Origin: Blasia pusilla
Lineage: Eukaryota; Marchantiophyta; Marchantiopsida; Blasiales
Assembly (NCBI GenBank): GCA_050084515.1
Contig: CM114272.1
Location: 2,976,001-3,040,000, forward strand
Reading direction: 5' to 3'
Length of the DNA: 64,000 nt
Shown: one piece after another, positions 43,080 to 53,833 of the stretch
Layout: each line of letters opens with the position of its first letter
How positions within the stretch are numbered: the first letter of the stretch is position 1
Translations under genes and position numbers: made by a program
Notes under the pieces: generated by a model
What the model was told of the DNA's origin: nothing
The model's database searches: none
Seen by the model: only the letters and a program-made list of their open reading frames with translations

Positions 43080-44045
43080 TAGGCATAGCGCTGCATCCTT
43101 TGTAGAGAGCACGATTGGTGTAGCATGCCCATGAAGAGTTGGGTCATTTTGGAGTGAAGTAGAAATATAACTTATTTCAAATATAGTATTGGCTGATCCT
43201 CCATTAGATTGGATATGGATGGACAAGTTTGGACATGTCCACGGACATGGGTTCCAAGAGGTGGGTCCCACACTTTTAGTCCATGATGGAAGGCAAGGCA
43301 AGGCAAGGATGAGAGGAGCAATGAGGGAGGAGGGAGTGGAGATGGAGGGAAGAAGAAATGGGGGAGTATGAAACATGAAGGCGAGTAAAGCGAAAAAGAA
43401 AGAAGGAAAGGTGGGGCCCATACGGACAAGTCCGTCCATAGGTTGGACATAAGTTCACGGAAATGGACTTTGTCCAAGTAACCTTTAGTATTGGTCTTTA
43501 CACTCAGTAGAGATTGATGCTTGGAAGATGTATTGAGCTCCATGGTATGTATCTACTAGTGTCCGTGAGGCATATGATGTAACCTTGAGTATTAGTGGCA
43601 AGACATCTATACTCACGTTTAGCAGTTTGTTCCTAGGTGCATGGTGTGTGATCGAGTCACGGCATCGTTCAATGCTCCGACTCCTCAGTTGCATCCGCTT
43701 CACATCGTGAGTAAAGGTTATAGATCGAGTTTGGATTTTGCACGACCTTTATCTTAATTTGACGGAGCGCCATAGTCATTATGTGTTGGTGATGTTCAAG
43801 CATTTCTCAGAGTGGATAGAGTTGGTTGCTTTGCCTAACAAAGCACATGAGGGAGTAGGGTATGCCTTTGAAGATCAAGTTCTGAGTCATTATGACAAAG
43901 CATCTAAGGTGTTAACAGACTAGGGTATAGAGTTTCACAAGGAGTTTAAGGCCTTGTGTGATTAGGTGTTGATTGACCACCATACGACTTCGCAAGATCA
44001 TCCTGAGATGGATGTAGTGGAGAGGATCGTGTAGACGGTTCACGC
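43080..44045 (+). pseudogene. Integrase of the methyltransferase gypsy element (copy 2)
   Basis: The zinc-binding H2C2 domain is visible as HAHEELGHFGVK before an insertion at 43193-43485 and CMVCDRVTASFNAPTPQLHP after it. The catalytic core follows: LDFARP (first Asp), HYVLVMFKHFSEWIELVALP, VLTD-GIEF (second Asp, with a stop after it) and HPEMDVVERIV (Glu). The integrase inserts the element's DNA copy. The core ends at about 44045, where a copia fragment of opposite orientation abuts. Together with the upstream parts this shows the order methyltransferase, RT, RNase H, integrase. Confidence 0.75.
43193..43485. mobile_element. Small non-autonomous insertion with 9-bp target duplication
   Basis: A 293-bp segment interrupts the integrase pseudogene and is flanked by TAGTATTGG at 43184-43192 and 43486-43494. 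A 9-bp duplication points to Mutator-type insertion. The ends hold related GGACAAGT / GGACATGTCC / GGACGGAC motifs in inverted order, a weak terminal inverted repeat. A similar GGACGGACAT block recurs near 59125-59150. Confidence 0.65.
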
Positions 44046-44600
44046 TACAGCCTCCACTCAATACACCTTAGGCAACATAGCTCATGCTGCCTCAACAATA
44101 TATAGATTCTTCCTCTTAACCACTCTATTTTATTGTGGATTGTAACAGCAAGTCACTTGACGTTGGATGCCATTTTGATGTAAGTAGTCATCATACTCCA
44201 TCACAATGCAATTTCAGAATGTGTTCTCCAATCTGCTTCTCTACGTACTAGAACTCTGAATATCTAGAATATTGAGAATACCTCTAACTTGGCTTTCAGA
44301 AAGTATACCCATATATGTCTAGAGAAGTCATCAATAAATGAAACAAAGTACTGGCAACCACTAAGGCTATATTGTGATGCTGTCCACACATCACTATGAA
44401 TCAACTCCAATATCTTGGATGCTCTTCTACTTTGCTTTTGAAATGGAAATCTAGCTTGTTTTCCAAATTTGCAAGCAAGACATATCTCTAAGGTAGCAGG
44501 ACTCGCTAATTTAGGAAGTCTTATTACTAGATTAGATGATGAAAGACTGTGTATTCTTTAAAGACTCATATGTCTACTTCTCTTATACCAAATATTTAGA
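44046..44600 (-). pseudogene. Ty1/copia integrase fragment
   Basis: The minus-strand translation gives KRSRHMSL, LPKLASPATLEICLACKFGK (GAG-pre-integrase zinc region), LIHSDVWTASQYSLSGCQYF (first catalytic Asp), FIDDFSRHIWVYFLKAK and, after frameshifts, QNGIQRQVTCCYNPQ and KRKNLYIVEAA near the catalytic Glu. It belongs to a copia family different from the one at 17431-20217. No start codon or long ORF survives, so it is easily missed. Confidence 0.8.
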
Positions 44601-44634
44601 TTTGTGACTTGTTGGCCACTTTGACCATACATTG

Positions 44635-45055
44635 TTGTTTGAGTCTCTTATAGAGTGAAGAGTGAATCAGGCCAACCTTTCTCATCAATGAAATAATCAA
44701 CCTGAGTTGTAGGAAATCTGTTTGACAGAGAGTAGCCTGTCGAGACGGATTGAGTTCCGAAAGTAGGAGAAGCCAACTTTCATGTTGAGATCTCTGTGAG
44801 GTTTCTTGATGTCGAGAGGAAAATCTACCTGAACATGCTATCAATTCCACTAGAGAGAATCGAGAAAAGATCCTTTGGTATTAAGAAAGATCAGCAGATA
44901 TTGATGAGACCTTGAATATAACTCATACACATTTAAATACAACTATTACAACAGAATTGTAATTTCGAACTCTCTTTTCATCAAACAATGATCCTCTTGG
45001 GGATCGAACTTATTAAAACGACTATAAACTAGAAAATCTTGTACATTACATATAG
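44635..45055 (+). mobile_element. 3' part of a Tat-like 5' LTR
   Basis: Matches the last 420 bp of the LTR at 38811-40113 and the corresponding part of 52557-53828. It is followed, as expected for a 5' LTR, by the primer site at 45068. The first two thirds are missing, replaced by the copia fragment. Confidence 0.85.
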
Positions 45056-45067
45056 CAAGAAACTTTT

Positions 45068-45087
45068 TGGCGCCGCTGCCGGGGATC
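45068..45087 (+). promoter_or_regulatory. Primer binding site (tRNA-Asp)
   Basis: TGGCGCCGCTGCCGGGGATC matches the tRNA-Asp-complementary site of plant Tat/Athila elements (TGGCGCCGTTGCCGGGGA) with one change. The minus-strand copy has it at 52518-52537 with one further change. Confidence 0.85.
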
Positions 45088-45219
45088 ATATTCTTTGCTG
45101 GAAAGGGAGAGAGACACATGGGGAATCCGGGAGCGGGAAAAGAAGCCTCGTCTCCTAGAAGACCCAACCAGCTAGTTCTTACTTAAGACCATCTGCTATC
45201 TCTAGCTATCCCCCTCAGA

Positions 45220-45420
45220 CAATGGATGAAAGAAGATAACAACCGATTTGCTGCATTGGTGCTAGAAAAGATAGAACAATTAATTAGTATTGTCAATAAT
45301 CCAGTCGCCGAACGGTGCTCCACCCATGAACGTCAGTTGTACTTGGTGATGATCCGATACTTCTATTTATGGGAGGAAAACCAGGCAGGAAGATTAAGAG
45401 CACCTGGCACACTCCTATAG
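45220..45420 (+). CDS. Conserved short leader ORF before gag
   Basis: The frame from the ATG at 45226 (MKEDNNRFAALVLEKIE) gives 64 codons. The minus-strand copy at 52379-52179 encodes a clearly related peptide (MKEDNKWIAALVLEKIE ... HERQLYLVM ... AGRLRAP). Protein-level similarity between copies and a conserved place between primer site and gag suggest it was coding, either as a separate leader peptide or as the first part of gag now cut off by a frameshift. Confidence 0.5.
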   Translation, partial: QWMKEDNNRFAALVLEKIEQLISIVNNPVAERCSTHERQLYLVMIRYFYLWEENQAGRLRAPGTLL

Positions 45421-45589
45421 GCTTAGAAAGTAGAAACATTTAATTTCCCTCCATGGATCCCTACCTTGTTGCGACCGTGGGTGTGGAAGCAAGCTCCCGA
45501 ATCCCAGAAGGGACTCATGGAAGGCTCCCGGTCCTCTTTGGGAGATCAGCGAGCCGATCGACGCAGTTAGCAACAAGAAGATCACCCGG

Positions 45590-47480
45590 CTTGGAGACGG
45601 CCTGGGCTATCTCCTGGTCTTAGTCTTTGCACGAAGCCCAAGAGCAAGAAGAGAGACAGGAACAAACTCTCCACTACATCCCCTGCCAGTTCGCAGTCGT
45701 ACGGAGAGTCAACATGGGACCCCTTTGGGAAGTCGGGGGACGCGGAGCCGACCAAATCAACTAGAGCGGAGCCGCTACCTCCTCCCTCCCGAGCATCAAG
45801 CTCGGGACCAAGCAGCAGACCATTCCCCATGGCCAATACTAGGAAGACACTGCTAAGGTACCCCACCTTTGCAAGGGGACGGCGAGATGATGTGGACAAC
45901 TTTGTGCTTGAATTTACCCATGTAGCCAAGGCGAATGGGGAAGGCTCAGAGGAGGATTTGTTGCGAGTCTTTCCTGGCCTGCTCAAGAAGCGAGCAAGCC
46001 AGTGGTACGAAGGTCTCGGAGCGGACGTCACGGAAACATGGAAAAGGGTATTGGAATCCTTCCTTCATGAGTTCCACGACTTGGAGTTCGAGGACAGGCT
46101 TCTTACGAAGCTTCGCGACCTGAAACGTAAAAAGAAGGAAACTCTCCGGGAATACACACAAAGGTTTCGAACCCTGGTGAATGAACTAGAACACACTACT
46201 ACCTCGCGATTGGTAGATTGGTTTGTGTAAGGACTGTCCAAACTAGTACTACCAGCGAGGCCAACGAGATTCCCTGGAAGCAGTCATAGCCTCCGCAGAG
46301 GCGTACGAAGCCTCATAGAAGTCTCGTAAAATATGAAGACGGTGTCACCAACGATGAGGTTCGTCGCAAACTAGTGCTTCGTCGGCGGACGAAGCGTCTT
46401 CCACAGACACGGAATCCTCTATGGGGGACACTTCGGAGTCCTCGGACTCTGAAAAAGATTTAAAATCTAAACGGAAAAGAAAAGGCACGCGCCACCACTC
46501 TCCCAAGCACCAAAGGAAAACCCGACCAACAAAGCACCTTCCCCAGCGGTCGGAAAGTCCACTGAGGGAGACTGCAAGGAAGCCCGGCAAGTCGGCCATG
46601 GAAGAGCTAAGTAAGCAAATGGCAGAATTGAAGGTACATCTGGCGGCCCAGAAGGACCCCAGAAGACAACCATGTGTGATGAGGCCCAACATCTGGTGCA
46701 GTACCTGCGGAACCCAAGGGCATACTGCCTAGGAATGCCATACTCAGAGGGATTTACGTTGGATCCAGGAAGATCCCACTACAAAAGAAGGGTGGTATGA
46801 ACCCGAACAGTGGGAAGGGTGGTATGCAATCCAAGCTGTGCCACCACCAAATCCCGGACGAAGTTGGATCACCCGATATGTGCCTTTGGAATACGGGGAA
46901 CAGAGACCCCTAAGACAGATTATGGGCGCGGTGGCTTTCACGCCACCCATAAAGAGGAATTTTTGTTATAATTGCGGGGCAGCTTACCATTGGGCTAATA
47001 ATTGCCCAAATCCAAAGCGGCCAGTAGGACTCAATCCCTTGTGCGGAAATTGCAAGAAGGGCAGGCACACTGTAGTGGAATGCCCAGAGCCCAAGGTTCC
47101 GCGGTTGTTGGTAAAATATGTCAACACCTCAGCAGCCCAACCAGAGTCCAAGAATGACGTAAATGTGCAACTCGTCCGAGTGGAAGAGTTAGGGTCCCCC
47201 AGGCCAGAGTCGCTATCAGGGAGGAAGACTCGAACAGAGCGGCCGCGAAAGAATCATCGGACTGGCCCAAGGAGTTCCAAGAAACCGTTCTGGCTATCAC
47301 CACAAGGTCCAAGAGTCACACCGCGGGGACCCCCAAGGCAAGGAAAGGTGCTTCGTTTTCACGCGAAGCTAAGGACCCCAAGGCGAAAAGTGTCAACGCC
47401 TTCCGCGCCGGGAAGGCCATCCTAAAAGACGATATTGACCCGGCCTTTGATCGAAGTCACCCTAAGTACTTCCATCAGGA
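45590..47480 (+). pseudogene. Gag of the Tat-like element, plus-strand copy
   Basis: The capsid-type domain is open at 45829-46230: MANTRKTLLRYPTF, DDVDNFVLEFTHVAKANGEG, RASQWYEGLGADVTETW. An acidic/basic linker follows (DTSESSDSEKDLKSKRKRKG). Next come three zinc knuckles of CX2CX4HX4C form: CSTCGTQGHTA-stop-EC at 46702-46738, CYNCGAAYHWANNC near 46965-47006, and CGNCKKGRHTVVEC near 47043-47084. The TAG at 46730-46732 is CAG in the other copy. The frame is broken at about 46230 and elsewhere. Gag packages the element RNA; three knuckles is unusual. Confidence 0.8.
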
Positions 47481-47940
47481 TATCGAAGACCAGGTTCGGG
47501 CTCAAGTGCGTCAGGACGAGGGACCAGAAGGGAGGCAGACCACAGAGAAGACGAGAACCGGAATGACTCCGGCAGTGCAAGCCATCGCGACGTCACCGCT
47601 GGTCTTAGAAGCCTACGACTTACTCAGGGACTTGGCGTCAACCCCGGCCAATATAACCCTGCTGCAATTATTAATGGATAACCTGGTGTACGGAAAAATT
47701 TTGCAACAGTGGAAGATAAGCCGTAGAAAAACCAAGAAGTCTGCAAAGCATCTACGAGTACTGGATCTGTTCCGTATCAAAGTGGAAGACTTGGGAGCAC
47801 GGGTAAAAACATCAAATATGAATTCTTGGAGTAACAGGATCCATCACGCAATGCGACCTTACAGGTCCGCATTAACCATTAATTGTTGGAGCGCGAAATT
47901 ATCCCCATGGAAGACAAACCCGTACCCTAATAAATAGTGT
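47480..47940 (+). pseudogene. Gag-protease junction of the plus-strand Tat-like copy
   Basis: Plus-strand sequence parallels 50065-49822 of the minus copy up to about 47800 (GGAAGACTTGGGAGC) and then diverges. Near 47940 it meets, tail to tail, the truncated RNase H of the minus copy. No protease active site is present on this strand. Confidence 0.55.
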
Positions 47941-48450
47941 TGGAACTTTTTATACGAAAAGACCATGCCTTACTCCTCTCATTTGGTAGTTGTATATTTC
48001 TGCTCCGCTGAAGATAGTTGTCGGGCTGCATAGTTAACCGAGAAATCATGTTTGTTCTCATCCAGTTGGCTGAGCACCACTCCAATGGCAAACGAAGATA
48101 TGTCCACATATACGTGGAAGGGTTTGGTCCAATCGAGGGATCGAAGTATAGGAGCCTTTTGCAATGCTCCCTTTAAGGCGTCAAATGCCGCTTGGCAAGG
48201 TGGGGTCCACTCCCATTCGGTAGCTTTTTTAAGTAATGCGGTAAGAGCTATTGCTTTCACTACATAATCCCTAATAAACCGTCGGTAATATCCGACGTGT
48301 CCCAAGAATTCTCTCAATTCTTGGAGATTGGTGGGTGGTTCCAATGCGACGACAATATCCACTTTGGCTTTGTCGACTTCAATTCCTTGAGCCGACACTC
48401 TGTACCCCAACAAAATCCCTTGTTTCATGGTAATATACGATTTTTCTAGA
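47941..48450 (-). pseudogene. RNase H of the Tat-like element, truncated
   Basis: The minus frame at 48428-47979 gives LREFLGHVGYYRRFIRDYV (RT connection) and WTKPFHVYVDISSFAIGVVL, then YAARQLSSAEQKYTTTKREE, the gypsy RNase H core. It stops at about 47941, in the middle of the domain. Integrase and 3' LTR are missing. Confidence 0.85.
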
Positions 48451-49000
48451 TGGAGGGACTAATGCACTTCGCGACAACGAGCGAGGGTTAATTCTAATTT
48501 TTCCAAGTGTTCGGCATGTGTACTGAAGATACAAAAGTCGTCCAGGAAAATTTCAACAAAATTCCGTAGATACTCTTGGAAGATGGAGATCATCATCCGT
48601 TGGAAGGTAGCTGGCGCATTGCATAACCCAAAGGGCATTACACAATACGCGAAAGTTCCCCAGTCCGTGTGGTGAAAGTTGTGAGGGGCCGATCTTTTTT
48701 CTCATATGGATACCTGGTTATAACCTGAGTATCCATCCAAAAAAGTATAACGCTCGTGGCCGGAAACTTTGTCCAAAATACTGTCAATGAAAGGTAGGGG
48801 GTGATGGTCCTTTAGGGTGGCCGAATTCAATTTCCGATAATCCTGGCACACTCTGATTTTTCCCGTTTTTTTTTGGGTACAATCACAATGGGCGACACCC
48901 ACTCACTACTTAACACAGGATAAATTATTCCTGCCTCGAGACGCTGGTCAATTTCATCCTTGACTAACAACGAGTACTTCGGGTTTAGGCGATACTGCCT
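48451..49000 (-). pseudogene. Reverse transcriptase of the Tat-like element
   Basis: Frames on the minus strand give VVPKKTGKIRVCQDYRKLN, DHHPLPFIDSILDKVSGHER and TFLDGYSGYNQVSI. Further downstream, in other frames, come CNALWVMQCAS-like sequence and FVEIFLDDFCIF, where the YxDD box appears as FLDD. The domain order and motifs are typical for Ty3/gypsy. Frameshifts near 48900 and 48700 disable it. Confidence 0.85.
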
Positions 49001-49821
49001 CATCCATACGGGACCGCACCTTCTTTTAGGTCAATTCGGTGTTCACCATACCGTGTTGGAATGCCGGTCATTTCATCCATGGAGTATGCAAACACATCCA
49101 AATACTCAAACAATAACCTTTTATACTTAATGAGTTCGGTTGGAGACAAATCCGCCGAGAGGCGTAGAGACTTCTGACCTGTAATTAAGACCTGTACGTA
49201 GTCTTTTTCTTGAACCATATTTTCTGTGAACAGGAATGTGCTATGACCCAGCTTCTCTTCCTCTTGGGTCGACTTATGTTTACTAGGTACCGACTCCTCG
49301 TCTATTTTGTAACATTCTAAATAATACACATTGGACGAGGACTCAGTAGCTGTAGTCTGCTCTTGATCTGACGTATAGCCTTCATTGGTCGGTGGCGTCT
49401 CTCCTTGGGGTGGTTGTGATTTCCAGGACAGCTTGATGAGTTGTTTTGAGACCTGATCCGGAGCCTGGAACGTGAATCGTCTCCTTTTCCAGTCCGTAGT
49501 CACTCTCGCACCGTACAGCCAGGGTCTTCCAATAAGCAAAGGATAGCCAGTGGCTGTTAGGGGCTGCAATACTAAGTAGTCCAACAGAAATAACACCCCG
49601 CCGAGCATGGTCGGGATCTAAGTGAGTTGTCTGAGGGGTCACTTCCGGGACTGATCCGCAAACCGCAGATACTTGGTGGTGGGCTCGTACTCTGTGTTTC
49701 CTAGTGCCCGGGCTGTCTGTTCCGTCATAATGTTAATTCCGCTTCTTGAGTCAATGGGGACCTTCTTAATGGTGTATCCCTCAATCTTCACTTCTACCTC
49801 TGGGGCTCCCAAATCTTCCAC
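49001..49821 (-). pseudogene. Protease and protease-RT linker of the Tat-like element
   Basis: VPIDSRSGINIMTEQTARAL (frame 49821-49639) is the aspartic protease active-site region, with Gly changed to Arg in the DSG triad. After a stop near 49639 the frame from 49608 gives YPLLIGRPWLYGARVTTDW, the end of the protease. A long acidic linker (DQEQTTATESSSNVYY) follows, then SPTELIKYKRLLFEYLDVFA, the usual lead into reverse transcriptase. Confidence 0.8.
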
Positions 49822-52103
49822 TTCGATACGGAACAGATCCAGTATGGGTAGATTCTTTGGAGACTTCTTGGGTTTTCTGTGGTTTATCTTCCACTACTGC
49901 AAAATTTTGCCATACACAGGGTTATCCATTAATAATTGCAGTAGGGTTATATAGGCCGGGGTTGACGCCAAGTCCTTGAGTAAGTCGTAGGCTTCTAAGA
50001 CCAGAGGTGACGTCACGATGGCTTGCACTACAGGAGTCATCCCGGTTCTCGTCTTCTCTATGGTCTACCTCCCTTCTGGCCCTTGGTCCTGGCGCACTTG
50101 AGCCCAAACTTGTTCCTTAATATCCTGATGGAAGTACTTAGGGTGACTTCGATCGGAGGCCGGGTCAACATCGCCTTTTAGGATGGCCTTCTCGACGCGG
50201 AAGGCGTCGACACTTTTCGTCTTGGGGTCTTTAGTTTTGCGCGAAGATGAAGCACCTTTCCTTGCCTTGGGGGTCCCAGCGGTCTGATTCTTGGACCTCG
50301 TGGTGACAGCAAGAATGGTGTTTTGGAGCTCCTTGGGCCAGTCTGATGATTCTTTGGCCACCATCCTATTCGAGTCCTCCTCCTTGATAGTGACTCGCCT
50401 TGGCCTGGGGAAACCTAACTCTTCCACTCGGATGAGTTGCACATTTACGTCATTCTTGGACTTTGGTTGGGCTGTTGGGATGTTGACATACTTTACCAAC
50501 AACCGCGGGACCTTGGGCTTTGGGCATTCCACTGAAGTGTGCCCGCCCTTCTTACAATTTCCGCACAATGGATTGAGTCCTACTGGACGCTTTGGATTTG
50601 GGCAATTATTAGCCCAATGGTTAGCTGCCCCGCAATTGTAACAACCATTCCTTTTTATGGGTGGCGTGAAGACTGCCGTGCCCATAATCTGTCTTAGGGG
50701 TCTCTGTTCCCCGTATTCTGGAGGCACATATCGGGTGATCCAACTTCGTCCGGGATTAGGTGGTGGCACAGCTTGGATTGCATAGCACCCCTCCCATTGT
50801 TTGGGTTCATACCACACTTCTTCAATAATTGGATCTTCCTGGATCCAACTTAAATCTCTCTAAGTATGACATTCCTGAGCAGTATGCCCTTGGATTCCGC
50901 AGGTACTGCACCAGATGTTGGGCCTCATCAGACCTGGTCGTCTTCTGGGATCCTTCTGGGCTGCCAGATGTACCTTCCATTCCGCCATTTGTTTACTTAG
51001 CTCTTCAATGGCAGACTTGCCTACCTTCTCGCTGTCCCCCTCACAGGACTTTTTGACCACTGGGGAAGGTACTTTGTTGGTCGGGTCTTCCTTCGGTGCT
51101 TGGGAGAGTGGTAGCGCGTGCTTTTTCTTTTCCGCTTAGATTTTAAATCTTTTTCGGAGTCCGAGGACTCCGAAGTGTCCCCCATAGAGGATTCCGTGTC
51201 TGTGGAAGACGCTTCGTCCTCCGACAAAGCACTAGTTTGCAAAGACCCTTGTGGTTGGTAACGCCGTCTTCGTGTTTTACGGGACTTCTCTAAGGCCTTG
51301 TACGCCTCTGCGGAGGCTATAACTGCTTCCAGGGAATCTCGTTGGCCTCGCCAGAAGTACCGATCCATTTCTTTGGACAGTCCCGACACAAACCAATCTT
51401 CCAATTGTGAGGTAGTAGTGTGTTCAAGTTTATTCTCAAGGCTTCAAAACCTTTGGGTGTATTCCTTGAGATTTTCCTCCTTTTTACGTTTCAGGTCGCG
51501 AAGCTTTGTAAGAAGCCTGTCCTCGAACTCTAGGTCACGGAACTCATGAAGAAAGGCCTCCAGTACCCTTTTCCAAGTTTCCGTGATGTTCGCTCCGAGA
51601 CCCTCGTACCATTGGCTTGCTAGCTTCTTAAGCAGGCCAGAAAAGACTCGCAACAAATCCTCCTCTGAGCCTTCCCCATTAGCCTTGGCTACATGGGTAA
51701 ATTTAAGCACAAAGTTGTCAACATCATCTCGCCATCCCCCTGCAAACGTGGGGTATCTTAGCAGCGTCTTCCTAGTGTTGGCCATTGGGAATGGTCTGCT
51801 GCAGGGTCCTGAGCTAGATGCTCGGGAAGGAGGAGGCAGCGGTTCCGATCTAGTTGATTGAGTCGGCTCCTCGTTCCATGAGTCCCCAAAGGGGTTCCAG
51901 GTTGACTCTTCGTCCGACTGCGAACTGGTAGGAGACGTGGCGGGGAGCGTATTCATGTCCCTCTTCTTGCTCTTGGGCTTTGTGCGAAGACGAAGACAAA
52001 GACTGGGAGACACCCCCAGCGGTCTCCAAGATGGGTGATCTTCTTGTTGGTTATTGCGTCGATCAGCTCGCTTATCTCGCGGAGAGGGCCGGGAGACTTC
52101 CAT
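49822..52103 (-). pseudogene. Gag of the Tat-like element, minus-strand copy
   Basis: Frame 52103-51444 gives the N-terminal region and capsid-like domain (MANTRKTLLRYPTF, VLKFTHVAKANGEG, SQWYEGLG). Frame 51404-51021 gives MEDWFVSGLSKEMDRYFWRG and the acidic/basic linker. Frames 51060-50860 and 50817-50065 carry three zinc knuckles: CSTCGIQGHTAQEC, CYNCGAANHWANNC and CGNCKKGGHTSVEC. A TAG at 50862-50860 stands where the plus copy has CAG (46745-46747). It is the better preserved of the two copies. Confidence 0.85.
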
Positions 52104-52178
52104 GAGTACCTTCTAGGCTTCGGGAGCTTACTTCCGCAAGGTAGGGGTCCATGGAGGAAAATTAAATCTTCCTAATTC

Positions 52179-52379
52179 CTAAATCCTACAGGAGTGTGCA
52201 GGTGCTCTTAATCTTCCTGCCACTTTTTCCTCCCATAAACAGAAGTACGGGGTCATCACCAAGTACAACTGACGTTCATGGGCAAAGCACGATTCGGCGA
52301 CTCGTTTTTTGACAATACTAATTAATTTTTCTATCTTTTCAAGCACCAATGCAGCAATCCACTTGTTATCTTCTTTCAT
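52179..52379 (-). CDS. Conserved short leader ORF before gag, minus copy
   Basis: 66 codons; counterpart of 45226-45420. The shared pattern MKEDN-AALVLEKIE-LISIV-VAE-C-HERQLYLVM-YF-LWEE-AGRLRAP argues for a once-translated sequence. Confidence 0.5.
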   Translation of the reverse strand: MKEDNKWIAALVLEKIEKLISIVKKRVAESCFAHERQLYLVMTPYFCLWEEKVAGRLRAPAHSCRI

Positions 52380-52517
52380 CCATTGTCTGAGGGGGATAGC
52401 TAAAGATGGCAGATGGTCTTCAATAAGAACTAGCTGGTTGAGTCTTCAAGGAGACGAGGCTTCTTTCCTCGCTTCTGGATTCCCCGTGTGTCTCTCTCCC
52501 TCTCCAGCAAAGCTGAT

Positions 52518-52537
52518 GATCCCTGGCAGCGGCGCCA
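52518..52537 (-). promoter_or_regulatory. Primer binding site (tRNA-Asp), minus copy
   Basis: TGGCGCCGCTGCCAGGGATC on the minus strand, 20 nt inside the LTR end at 52557. It differs from the plus-strand copy (45068-45087) at one position. Confidence 0.85.
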
Positions 52538-52556
52538 AAAAGTTTATGGTCCTCTA

Positions 52557-53828
52557 TGTAATGTACAAGAGTTTCTATTTAACACTCGTTTAATAAGTTC
52601 GATCCCCAAGAGGATCATTGTTTGATGAAAAGAGAGTTAGAAATTACAATTATGTTGTAATAGTGGTATTTAAATGTGTATGATTTATATTCAATGTCTT
52701 ATCAACATCTTCGGATCTTTCTTAGTACCAAAGGCTCTTTTCTCAATTCTCTCTAGTGGAGTTGACAGCACCCTCAAGTAGATTTCCTCTCGATATCAAG
52801 AAACCTCATAGAGACTTCAACATGAAAACTGGCTTCTCCTACTTTCGGAACTCAATCCATCTCGGTAGGCTACTCTCTCTTAAACAAATTTCCTACAACT
52901 TTATGTTGATTATTTCATTGATGAGAAAGGTTCGCCTGATTCACTCCTCACTCTGCAGACCCAATAAAAATACTCAGACATAAGCATTGCACATTAGAAT
53001 GAATGAATGATTGCTTTACTACTCCATCAAGAATGAAAAAGCTTCAAAGTGTATACAAGCTTGAGAGGGTACTACTCCCTTGCTCGGACCATTCCTACAG
53101 CATAAGGATTGCGTAAGAGAATGATAATGATAGCTATTTCTATGCTTCTTAAATACTCTCTGAAGGAGGAGTGATCCAAATATTCGAAGCGGTTTTGATG
53201 AAGCTGGTGGCTCTTCAACTTTTTTAACTACTTAGATCTATGGTGCTCTTTGCTTTTCCTATGATCCCTATGAATCCGCAGAACAAAATGTCATAACTAC
53301 CAATTTGATACAAAGGGTTGTGTCTCTTCCTATTCTAACTATGTGTCGCTTGAAATCACTTTCAATCTTAGCTTCGCTTTGCTGCTAATTCTGGACCTCT
53401 TTTGCTTTGCTTGAGGACAAAGCTCTTTCTCTTGATCTGAAGACGAAGCGCTCCGTTCTTGGTTCTTGTTCCACGTGTTTCGTTCTTCGTGCTTCGTACA
53501 AGAGCGAAGTACTTCTTTCTCTCCTTCTTCATGCTTCGTTATGCTTCGTTATAGAGCGAAGTACTTCATAGACAGAGCTTTGCAGAGCTTCATTGTCGTT
53601 CCAAAGCTTCTTGCTGGGTCTTGAGACTTCGTTAGTTTAGTCTCCTCTCCTCTTAGGCAAATCCTTGATTTTCTACCTCTCTACCTTGTCCTTGGAGCTT
53701 TGTGATTCACTTTAATCTTACTCCTTCCTCCCCATGATAATATATAATAATCAAAATCATAATGTATATACAAGTCTTCGTTGAATAAAAAGATATATTT
53801 CTTCTGAAGTACAAAATTGTGGGTATCA
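52557..53828 (-). mobile_element. 5' LTR of the minus-strand Tat-like element
   Basis: A 1,272-bp LTR from TGATACCCACAATTTTG (53828) to CATTACA (52557). It is homologous over its length to 38811-40113 and correctly followed by the primer site. The middle again has many CGAAG/GAAGC motifs and the palindrome GAAGTACTTC. It is inserted into minus-strand coding-like sequence at about 53830. Confidence 0.88.
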
Positions 53829-53833
53829 TAATT

